DNA of 64,000 nt from Anaerocolumna sp047777345. GTDB taxonomy: Bacteria; Bacillota; Clostridia; Lachnospirales; Lachnospiraceae. Shown in pieces: positions 44,924 through 52,124 of this stretch. Both the position numbers and the translations under genes were made by a program. Where the stretch lies: positions 317,601-381,600 of the forward strand of contig JBKEEJ010000001.1 in NCBI GenBank assembly GCA_047777345.1. Reading direction: 5' to 3'. Each line of letters starts with the position of its first letter. Position 1 is the stretch's first letter. The notes beneath the pieces were generated by a model. That model ran no database searches. It saw only the letters and a program-made list of their open reading frames with translations, and had not been told where the DNA came from.

Positions 44924-44969
44924 GGGCCTGTTGCAAAACGTAAACAAACTTTTGTTTTGCAGCAGACCC
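44924..44969. terminator. Hairpin with TGTTGCAAAAC arms
   Basis: GGGCCTGTTGCAAAAC (44924-44939) and GTTTTGCAGCAGACCC (44954-44969) with a small internal mismatch. No strong T-run. It separates the convergent DUF2225 and DUF6062 genes. Confidence 0.7.
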
Positions 44970-45005
44970 ACTTATTATAGAATTTATTAGTATTAGAAGA
45001 AAAGA

Positions 45006-45750
45006 TTAAGAGTCTTTTTCTTTTTCCAGTTGGCTTAAGATACTGTTGGTCTTTATCATTGTTCTAGAAAGAGCGTCCTTTGAATTTTTCCAGGGCTCAT
45101 TTACATAACGATAATCAAATTTATCAATAAACCATTCTAAGTCATCCCGGACCCGTTTCATATTATCCAGATATACCTTATTTAAGCTGGTTTGGAATTC
45201 CTCCGCTTTTTTAGGGTTTAAGTGTTTTGGAGCTTCTTCATAAAGCAAACCGTAGTGGGAAGTACAAAAGCCTTTTGACTGTTTAAAAAACAGTTTGGAA
45301 TTCGTCATTATTTTCATAGAGAGCGAATATGGTATCGATATAACGTAAAAACGTATCGTTAATCCGGTTACAGACATAGCAGGAATTATCCAAATGCTTG
45401 ATATAGGCTTTTACGCCGGAAACTTGCGTTTTCTTACTGAAAAAAGAAGGAGAAGATATTTTTTTGCCTGACGCAGTCAGATTTTCGATATCTTTTATAG
45501 TTTTATCCATATGGGTTTTCAGTATAAGAGCAAGCCCAAGGCGGTTTTGGGTTTTGTATAGTTTCTGAATGTGGTCGCTGCAGAAACCTATTTTATCCGT
45601 TTCTCCACGGACATCATCTTCCATATAACTGGGACCCATGGTAAATTCAATGGCATTGTCTTCCAAGACCTTCTTCATCAGGCACAGGGGACATTCGCTG
45701 TCTGCATGAAAAGCTTCGTTTACTGGTATGGTATATAATTTTTCTTTCAA
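45006..45750 (-). pseudogene. DUF6062 family protein, broken by a frameshift
   Basis: Two minus-strand frames together form one protein of about 247 residues. The first (from TTG 45750, AGGGATACTA upstream) has S-E-C-P-L-C-L-M-K-K, G-F-C-S-D-H and C-Y-V-C-N-R-I-N-D-T-F and ends D-E-F-Q-T-V-F stop. The second, overlapping frame continues L-F-F-K-Q-S-K-G-F-C-T-S-H-Y-G-L-L-Y-E, then N-E-P-W-K-N-S-K-D-A-L, both typical of the DUF6062 C-terminal half. Removing one base within 45285-45305 (for example one C of TTCC, minus strand) restores a continuous frame. Repeated Cys pairs suggest metal binding. Function is unknown. Confidence 0.78.
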
Positions 45751-46067
45751 TAGTATCCCTGCCTTTAGTTTTTGTTTATTATAGCATAGGGATATTTTCT
45801 TAGCAATGAAAAGAAAGATGATTTCAAGGAAGCAAAACAGGTCCAATGAGAAAAATAATTTGATTACAAAAATCAGAAAATACAGTAAAATTTACATAAA
45901 ATAGCATTTATTTGGGTATTAAATTAATAATAATGGGAATCTTTTAATTAGTTGTAGGCAAAATTCTCAATTAAACGAAAAAGTGTGAAAAAAAGAGATA
46001 TAAAGACTATGTATTAGATAATATTAAATTTTAGGGCTTTTTCCTCATTTTTAAAGCAGAAGTAGAT
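45751..46067. other. Intergenic region upstream of groES without a gene
   Basis: AT-rich divergent spacer. I see no convincing ORF, tRNA or riboswitch. Upstream in-frame extension of the DUF6062 frame to 45846 lacks a ribosome site. Confidence 0.5.
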
Positions 46068-46096
46068 TTGCATAATAAAAGCAAATTTACTAATAT
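46068..46096 (+). promoter_or_regulatory. SigA promoter of groESL
   Basis: TTGCAT (46068-46073), 17-base spacer, TAATAT (46091-46096). The CIRCE operator begins 12 bases after the -10 box. Confidence 0.75.
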
Positions 46097-46108
46097 ATAG
46101 TTTATCAG

Positions 46109-46135
46109 TTAGCACTCGATTGAGGTGAGTGCTAA
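46109..46135. promoter_or_regulatory. CIRCE operator (HrcA binding site)
   Basis: TTAGCACTC-N9-GAGTGCTAA, an exact match to the consensus. HrcA repressor bound here blocks groESL transcription until heat stress. It lies at the predicted start of transcription. Confidence 0.98.
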
Positions 46136-46170
46136 TAATAAGTCAAGGACATTGTAAGGAGGAAAATGAT

Positions 46171-46458
46171 ATGAAGTTAGTACCATTAGGAGACAAGGTA
46201 GTTTTAAAACAGATGGTTGCTGAAGAAACAACAAAATCCGGTATCGTTTTACCAGGCCAGGCTAAAGAAAAACCACAGCAAGCAGAAGTTATTGCAGTAG
46301 GTCCTGGTGGAGTTGTAGATGGAAAAGAAGTTACCATGCATGTAAAACCTGGTGATAAAGTTATTTATTCAAAATATGCTGGAACAGAAGTTAAATTGGA
46401 TGAGGAAGAATTTATTATAGTAAGACAAAACGATATTGTAGCCATTGTGGAAGACTAA
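46171..46458 (+). CDS. groES: Co-chaperonin GroES
   Basis: 95-residue lid of the GroEL folding chamber. Recognised by M-K-L-V-P-L-G-D-K-V-V-L-K at the start, the mobile loop E-T-T-K-S-G-I-V-L-P and K-Y-A-G-T-E-V-K-L-D-E-E-E near the end. ATG 46171 follows AAGGAGG; the in-frame start at 46129 lies inside the CIRCE leader and is rejected. It lies 27 bases before groEL under the CIRCE-controlled promoter. Confidence 0.98.
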   Translation: MKLVPLGDKVVLKQMVAEETTKSGIVLPGQAKEKPQQAEVIAVGPGGVVDGKEVTMHVKPGDKVIYSKYAGTEVKLDEEEFIIVRQNDIVAIVED

Positions 46459-46485
46459 AATTATAACATATAGGAGGGAATAATT

Positions 46486-48105
46486 ATGGCAAAGGAAATA
46501 AAGTATGGTGCAGATGCCAGAGCAGCACTGGAAGCCGGTGTTAATAAACTGGCTAATACAGTTAAAGTTACATTAGGACCGAAAGGAAGAAATGTTGTTC
46601 TTGATAAATCTTATGGTACTCCTCTCATTACCAACGATGGTGTTACTATCGCAAAAGAGATTGAATTAGAAAATCCATTTGAAAATATGGGTGCTCAGTT
46701 GGTTAAGGAAGTTGCTACAAAAACCAATGATGTAGCAGGTGATGGTACTACTACGGCAACGGTTTTGGCACAGGCTATGATCAACGAAGGTATGAAGAAC
46801 CTGGCTGCCGGCGCAAATCCTATCATTTTAAGAAGAGGTATGCAGAAAGCAACTGATGTTGCTGTTGAAGCAATCAGTAAAATGAGTTCTTCCTTAACTG
46901 GAAAAGCACAGATTGCAAGAGTAGCCGCTATTTCTGCAGGCGATGATTCCGTTGGTGAAATGGTAGCAGATGCTATGGAAAAAGTATCCAATGACGGCGT
47001 TATAACCATCGAAGAATCCAAGACAATGAAAACAGAGCTGGATCTTGTTGAAGGTATGCAGTTTGACAGAGGATACGTATCTGCATATATGGCAACCGAT
47101 ATGGATAAGATGGAGGCTGAATTAGAAAATCCTTACATCTTAATCACAGATAAGAAGATATCCAACGTTCAGGAAATTCTTCCAATATTGGAGCAGATTG
47201 TTCAAAACGGTGCTAAATTATTAATTATTGCCGAAGATGTTGAAGGTGAAGCATTAACAACCTTAATTATCAATAAGTTAAAGGGTACATTCTCTGTTGT
47301 TGCCGTTAAAGCTCCTGGCTATGGTGACAGAAGAAAAGCAATGCTTCAGGATATCGCTATCTTAACCGGTGGTACTGTAATTTCCGACGAATTAGGCTTA
47401 GACTTAAAAGAAGCAACATTAGACCAGTTAGGACGTGCAAAATCTGTTAAGGTTCAGAAAGAAAATACAATTATTGTTGACGGTGAAGGCAACAAGAAAG
47501 ACATCGAAGCAAGAATTAACCAGATCAAGACTCAGATTGAAGAAACTACTTCTGAATTTGATAAAGAAAAATTACAGGAAAGACTTGCCAAACTGGCAGG
47601 CGGCGTAGCAGTAATCCGCGTAGGTGCAGCTACGGAAACAGAAATGAAAGAAAAGAAACTTCGTATGGAAGACGCTTTGGCAGCTACCAGAGCAGCAGTA
47701 GAAGAAGGTATTGTTGCAGGTGGCGGTTCTGCTTACATCCATGCCAGCAAGGAAGTTGCCAAGTTAGCAGCCAAACTGGAAGGCGATGAAAAGACAGGTG
47801 CTAACATTATATTAAAGGCACTGGAAGCTCCATTACGCTGCATCGTAGAAAATGCAGGATTAGAAGGTTCTGTTGTAGTTAACAAGGTAAAAGATGAAAA
47901 ACCTGGAATCGGATTTGATGCTTTGAAAGAAGAATATGTGGACATGGTAGCCGCTGGAATTCTTGATCCTGCCAAGGTTACAAGAAGCGCACTTCAGAAT
48001 GCTACCAGCGTTGCATCTACTTTCTTAACAACAGAATCTGTTGTTGCTAACATAAAATCCAATGAACCCGCTAATCAGCCAGGTGGCGGAATGGGTATGA
48101 TGTAA
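46486..48105 (+). CDS. groEL: Chaperonin GroEL
   Basis: 539-residue ATP-driven folding chaperone. Landmarks: T-L-G-P-K-G-R-N-V-V-L (residues about 30-40), G-D-G-T-T-T-A-T-V-L-A with the catalytic Asp at about 87, the apical domain V-K-A-P-G-Y-G-D-R-R-K, A-V-E-E-G-I-V-A-G-G-G and a Gly-Met-rich C-terminal tail (G-G-G-M-G-M-M). Complete length. TAGGAGGGAATAATT precedes ATG. Confidence 0.99.
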   Translation: MAKEIKYGADARAALEAGVNKLANTVKVTLGPKGRNVVLDKSYGTPLITNDGVTIAKEIELENPFENMGAQLVKEVATKTNDVAGDGTTTATVLAQAMINEGMKNLAAGANPIILRRGMQKATDVAVEAISKMSSSLTGKAQIARVAAISAGDDSVGEMVADAMEKVSNDGVITIEESKTMKTELDLVEGMQFDRGYVSAYMATDMDKMEAELENPYILITDKKISNVQEILPILEQIVQNGAKLLIIAEDVEGEALTTLIINKLKGTFSVVAVKAPGYGDRRKAMLQDIAILTGGTVISDELGLDLKEATLDQLGRAKSVKVQKENTIIVDGEGNKKDIEARINQIKTQIEETTSEFDKEKLQERLAKLAGGVAVIRVGAATETEMKEKKLRMEDALAATRAAVEEGIVAGGGSAYIHASKEVAKLAAKLEGDEKTGANIILKALEAPLRCIVENAGLEGSVVVNKVKDEKPGIGFDALKEEYVDMVAAGILDPAKVTRSALQNATSVASTFLTTESVVANIKSNEPANQPGGGMGMM

Positions 48106-48146
48106 TACCAGTTAACAGGTAGAAATTACTGTTAATTAAATAAAAA

Positions 48147-48187
48147 GCTTACGAAAAAATAGTATTTAGAAACGTAAGAGTTTTTTT
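48147..48187 (+). terminator. Rho-independent terminator of groESL
   Basis: CTTACG, 19-base loop, CGTAAG, AG, T7. Short stem but a strong T-run. Confidence 0.7.
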
Positions 48188-48305
48188 AAGGACAATAAGT
48201 ATTTTATGCTGCAGTCTTCGGGCAGATTATTGGTTTGTGTGCCAATATGGCAATATCAATAATCTGACAGGTAATCTGTGCATAAAATGCTTGTTGTCTT
48301 TTTTT
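48188..48305. repeat. Nested 110-base inverted repeat downstream of groEL
   Basis: Outer arms AGGACAATAAGTATTTTATGC (48189-48209, split here for note as AGGACAATAAG + TATTTTATGC) and the matching GCATAAAATG + CTTGTTGTCTT (48280-48300) pair over about 21 positions, mismatches all being G-U wobble in RNA. Inside, CAGATTATTG (48223-48232) pairs exactly with CAATAATCTG (48257-48266), and inside that TGCCA/TGGCA closes an A-T-A loop. A T-run follows the outer arm. It carries no ORF. Confidence 0.75.
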
Positions 48306-48396
48306 ATAAAATGTGGTGTTACCATTGGCGGTGGCAGCAAGGCAAATAGAAATTTAATAGAAAATATATAAAAACTTTATTTTCGTGTAAATAAGA

Positions 48397-48425
48397 TTGC
48401 AATAATAAAAAAATTAATGTATAAT
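48397..48425 (+). promoter_or_regulatory. Promoter of the XRE-TetR regulator pair
   Basis: TTGCAA (48397-48402), 17-base spacer, TATAAT (48420-48425), 35 bases before the XRE ATG. Confidence 0.7.
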
Positions 48426-48460
48426 AATGGCTATCCACGAAACCGGAACCGGAGGTATTT

Positions 48461-48682
48461 ATGAAATCATTAAGTAATATTTCATATAATAAGTTATGGA
48501 AGCTGTTGATTGATAAAAAAATGAAAAAGAAGGATCTGATTGCCGCCACAAAATTAAGTTCAACCGTAATAGCCAAAATGGGGCGCGATGAGTCGGTCCA
48601 TCTTGATACCCTTGTGAAAATATGCAAGGCGCTGCATTGTAAGCTGGATGATATTGTGGAAATACATGTCGACGAAAGGTGA
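48461..48682 (+). CDS. Small XRE-family helix-turn-helix regulator
   Basis: 73-residue Cro/CI-type DNA-binding protein, the YozG-like single-domain kind. L-W-K-L-L-I-D-K-K-M-K-K-K-D-L, then S-S-T-V-I-A-K-M-G-R-D (recognition helix) and L-V-K-I-C-K-A-L-H-C-K-L-D-D-I-V. GGAGGTATTT precedes ATG. Its stop lies five bases before the TetR start, so the two are translationally close. Confidence 0.9.
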   Translation: MKSLSNISYNKLWKLLIDKKMKKKDLIAATKLSSTVIAKMGRDESVHLDTLVKICKALHCKLDDIVEIHVDER

Positions 48683-48687
48683 TATAC

Positions 48688-49248
48688 ATGGCGAATTTTA
48701 CAAAAAAGGCAATCAAGGAGACTTTTATTAAATTACTCAGCGATCGTCCCCTTTCTCAGATTACAGTCAAAGATATTGTTGAAACATGTGGCATCAACCG
48801 TAATTCTTTCTATTATCACTATCATGATATTCCGGCGTTGATTGAGGAAATTGTGATAGAAGAGGCTGATCGCATTATAGCCGAGTATCCCACTTTGGAT
48901 TCACTTGAAATGGGTTTTACTGCGGCAATTGATTTTGCAAAAAATAATCGCCGGGCCATCCTACATATTTTTAAATCCGTAAACCGTGATATATTTGAAC
49001 AGTATCTTTGGAAAGTCTGTGATTATGTTGTGGTTTCGGTCTGTAAAAATGTATTTACAAACCAGCCAATTCCGGATGATGACCGTGACATAATCATACA
49101 GTTCTATAAGGCCCAGTGTTTTGGCATGGTTATTGACTGGCTCAGAAGCGGAATGAAAGATGACGTTTATCATAAGATTCACCGTATCTGCGAATTGCAA
49201 AAAGGAATGCTAGAAGAAATGCTTCGAAGAAGTATTGAAAATAAATAA
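48688..49248 (+). CDS. TetR/AcrR-family transcriptional regulator
   Basis: 186 residues: N-terminal TetR helix-turn-helix with I-T-V-K-D-I-V-E-T-C-G-I-N-R-N-S-F-Y-Y-H-Y (about 24-44) and a C-terminal ligand/dimer domain of the TetR_C_8 kind. ATG 48688 has GAAAGGTGA upstream; a GTG at 48679 would add three residues within that site. It lies just before the DUF308-MMPL-heptad genes, separated by a terminator and a new promoter, and is the natural candidate for their repressor. Confidence 0.93.
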   Translation: MANFTKKAIKETFIKLLSDRPLSQITVKDIVETCGINRNSFYYHYHDIPALIEEIVIEEADRIIAEYPTLDSLEMGFTAAIDFAKNNRRAILHIFKSVNRDIFEQYLWKVCDYVVVSVCKNVFTNQPIPDDDRDIIIQFYKAQCFGMVIDWLRSGMKDDVYHKIHRICELQKGMLEEMLRRSIENK

Positions 49249-49326
49249 ATATTAAGCACAAAAGGCAATATGCTTAAATTTCAGACAAATAACCTTTGAT
49301 GTTTAAATTTTAGTCATATACGCAGC

Positions 49327-49359
49327 CCATGACCGTTTTTAGGTCATGGACTTTTTTTT
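49327..49359 (+). terminator. Rho-independent terminator of the regulator pair
   Basis: CCATGACC, 7-base loop, GGTCATGG, then T8 after AC. Confidence 0.95.
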
Positions 49360-49364
49360 GCTTG

Positions 49365-49393
49365 TTGATGACAATATAGGTATAAAATATAAT
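49365..49393 (+). promoter_or_regulatory. Promoter of the DUF308-MMPL operon
   Basis: TTGATG (49365-49370), 17-base spacer, TATAAT (49388-49393), 32 bases before ATG 49425. Confidence 0.7.
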
Positions 49394-49424
49394 GCTGATA
49401 ATGATTCTAATGGAGGGGTGAGTT

Positions 49425-50033
49425 ATGAAGGCGCGTTCCGTTGCACCGATGTGGATAGCAAAAATCGGTTACATTGTTGTGTCGGCTGCTCTTTTATTAT
49501 TAGGTTTATTTATTATTTTACTGCCTGACATATCAATGCAAATAATCGGAGTATTGCTTGGAACAACCATGATTTTGTTTGGTTGTATCAAACTAATCGG
49601 TTATTTTTCAAAGGATTTGTTTCGCCTGGCCTTTCAATATGACCTGCAATTTGGAATACTTGTTTTGGCACTGGGGCTTATTGTGCTTTTAAAACCTTCT
49701 GAAGTAATTAGTCTGTTTTTTGCAGCCATAGGAATAGCTGCATTGGCAGACAGCCTTTTTAAGATTCAGATAGCAATTGATTCCCGAAAGTTTGGTATTC
49801 AAAACTGGTGGGGAATTTTAGCTCTGGCAATTTTTGCGGGAGCTATTGCTTTTGCTCTTGTTTTTAAGCCGTCTGAGAGCGCCAAGGTTCTGACAAATCT
49901 TCTCGGTGTAACACTTATTGCAAAAGGGGCACTGAATCTGTTTGTAGCAATTACAACAGTAAAAATCATAAAACACCAATATCCCGACTCTATTGAAGCT
50001 GATTACATTGAAATGGAGGATGAAGACAGATGA
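49425..50033 (+). CDS. DUF308 (HdeD-like) membrane protein
   Basis: 202 residues with six membrane helices in three pairs, as in the HdeD/DUF308 family (short repeats with G-x-x-x-L-x-x-G-L-I/L-I-L). Functions in this family are mostly unknown; HdeD relates to acid stress in enterobacteria. GGAGGGGTGAGTT precedes ATG. It overlaps the MMPL gene by four bases (ATGA), so the two are translationally coupled and likely work together. Confidence 0.88.
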   Translation: MKARSVAPMWIAKIGYIVVSAALLLLGLFIILLPDISMQIIGVLLGTTMILFGCIKLIGYFSKDLFRLAFQYDLQFGILVLALGLIVLLKPSEVISLFFAAIGIAALADSLFKIQIAIDSRKFGIQNWWGILALAIFAGAIAFALVFKPSESAKVLTNLLGVTLIAKGALNLFVAITTVKIIKHQYPDSIEADYIEMEDEDR

Positions 50034-52102
50034 AATTTGCAAAAGCGGTGGTAAAATGGCGGGTGCCGATTTTAATATTGACATTTGCCTTAATGATTCC
50101 GGCCATATTGGGCTTTATCGGTACAAGAGTTAATTATGATATGCTTGAGTACCTGCCGGATGATATGGAAACAGTAATTGGTCAGAACGAACTGACGAAG
50201 GATTTTGGAAAAGGAGCGTTTTCCTTTATCATAGTGGAGAATATGTCCAACAAAGATGTGGCAAAACTGAAAGCGAAAATCGCTAAGGTAGACCATGTAG
50301 ATTCCGTTTATTGGTACGATTCTTTTGCGGATATATCCATACCTATGGAAATTTTGCCGGATAAACTTTATTCTGCCTTTAATACTGACAATGCAACTAT
50401 GATGGCGGTATTCTTTGATTCCCAAACATCAGAAGACGTTACTATGGATGCAATAAAGGAAATTCGGTCAATATGCGGAAAACAATGCTTTGTGTCAGGT
50501 CTTTCGGCACTTGTAACAGATTTAAAGGATTTATGTGAACAGCAGGAACCAATTTATGTTACAATAGCCGTAATTCTTGCCTGCATAGCAATGGTTCTGC
50601 TTTTGGACAGCTGGCTTATTCCTTTTGTGTTTCTTGCTTCCATTGGTATGATGATTATGATAAATCTGGGAAGCAATTATTTCTTAGGTGAAATATCCTA
50701 CGTAACCAAAGCTCTTTCTGCGGTTCTGCAACTTGCCGTTACTATGGATTACTCTATTTTTTTGTGGCATAGTTACAATGAGCAGTGTATGAGCCGTGAC
50801 GACAGAAAAGAAGCAATGGCTATTGCCATTAGAGAAACAATGATAAGTGTTGTGGGAAGTTCGGTTACCACTATCGCAGGTTTTATTGCTCTTTGCTTTA
50901 TGTCATTTACAATGGGACGGGATTTAGGTATTGTAATGGCAAAAGGGGTTCTTTTTGGCGTAATTGGTTCCGTAACTGTGTTACCTTCCTTAATTCTTAT
51001 ACTTGACAAACCATTACAAAAGACAAGACACCGTTCCCTGATTCCTGATATGGAGAAATTATCCAAAGGGATTACAAAGGTGTTTCCCATATTTTTGATG
51101 GTATTTATCCTTGTTCTTCCGCCTGCATATTACGGTTATAAAAAAACAAATGATGAAGTCTATTACGATATGGGCGATTGTTTGCCGGAAGATATTGATT
51201 ATGTTATTGCCAATTCCAAACTCAGGGATGAATTTCATATCGGTTCTACCCATATGGTTTTAGTTGATACTTCTGTTCCCTCAAAAGATGTCCGTTCCAT
51301 GATAAAAGAAATGGAAAAGGTTGAGGGAGTAAAATATGTACTGAGTCTGGAATCGGTTATTGGTCCCCTGGTACCGGAAGAAATTCTGCCGGATTCCGTC
51401 ACATCCGTTCTGGAAAGTGACAAATGGAAGCTGATGCTTATCAATTCCGAATATAAAGTTGCAAGTGATGACGTAAACAATCAAATTGATACTCTGAATG
51501 CCATACTGAAAAAATATGACAAAGGCGGAATGTTAATTGGCGAAGCTCCCTGTATGAAAGATATGATCGAAACAACGGATACGGATTTTAAGGTTGTCAA
51601 TGCGATTTCCATTGTGGCAATATTCGTTATTATTTTGCTGGTTACAAGGAGCCTTTCCCTTCCATTCATACTAATTGCCGCAATAGAGCTTGCAATATTT
51701 ATTAATCTGGGACTTCCTCATTATTTTGGTCAGAGTTTACCTTTTATTGCACCAATCTGCATCAGTACCATTCAATTGGGGGCAACTGTAGACTATGCGA
51801 TTTTAATGACCACAAGATATAAGTCTGAGCGGATGGACGGAAACGACAGAAAAAAATCTGTGCTGGTAGCTCTTAAAACATCGATTCCGTCCGTAATTGT
51901 GTCCGGTGTTGGATTGTTTTCCGCAACCTTTGGCGTTGCTGTTTACTCCGATATTGACATAATCAGTTCTATGTGCATGCTTATGGCGCGGGGAGCTATA
52001 ATCAGTATGCTGATGGTAATATTTATTTTACCGGCACTTTTGCTTCTTTGCGATAAATTAATCTGCAAAACCACAATTGGCATGACAAAAATTCAATACT
52101 AA
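50030..52102 (+). CDS. MMPL-family RND-type transporter
   Basis: 690-residue exporter with twelve predicted membrane helices in two repeated halves, each beginning with one helix, a large extracellular domain and five more helices. The functional motif is present twice: T-M-D-Y-S-I-F-L-W-H-S-Y (about 242-253) and T-V-D-Y-A-I-L-M-T-T-R-Y (about 584-595), the Asp-Tyr pair that carries protons in MmpL3-type pumps. Likely cargo is lipid, peptide or hydrophobic drug. It overlaps DUF308 by 4 bases and is followed 22 bases later by the heptad-repeat secreted protein. Confidence 0.95.
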   Translation: MKFAKAVVKWRVPILILTFALMIPAILGFIGTRVNYDMLEYLPDDMETVIGQNELTKDFGKGAFSFIIVENMSNKDVAKLKAKIAKVDHVDSVYWYDSFADISIPMEILPDKLYSAFNTDNATMMAVFFDSQTSEDVTMDAIKEIRSICGKQCFVSGLSALVTDLKDLCEQQEPIYVTIAVILACIAMVLLLDSWLIPFVFLASIGMMIMINLGSNYFLGEISYVTKALSAVLQLAVTMDYSIFLWHSYNEQCMSRDDRKEAMAIAIRETMISVVGSSVTTIAGFIALCFMSFTMGRDLGIVMAKGVLFGVIGSVTVLPSLILILDKPLQKTRHRSLIPDMEKLSKGITKVFPIFLMVFILVLPPAYYGYKKTNDEVYYDMGDCLPEDIDYVIANSKLRDEFHIGSTHMVLVDTSVPSKDVRSMIKEMEKVEGVKYVLSLESVIGPLVPEEILPDSVTSVLESDKWKLMLINSEYKVASDDVNNQIDTLNAILKKYDKGGMLIGEAPCMKDMIETTDTDFKVVNAISIVAIFVIILLVTRSLSLPFILIAAIELAIFINLGLPHYFGQSLPFIAPICISTIQLGATVDYAILMTTRYKSERMDGNDRKKSVLVALKTSIPSVIVSGVGLFSATFGVAVYSDIDIISSMCMLMARGAIISMLMVIFILPALLLLCDKLICKTTIGMTKIQY

Positions 52103-52124
52103 ATCGGATTGGAGGTAATAGACT

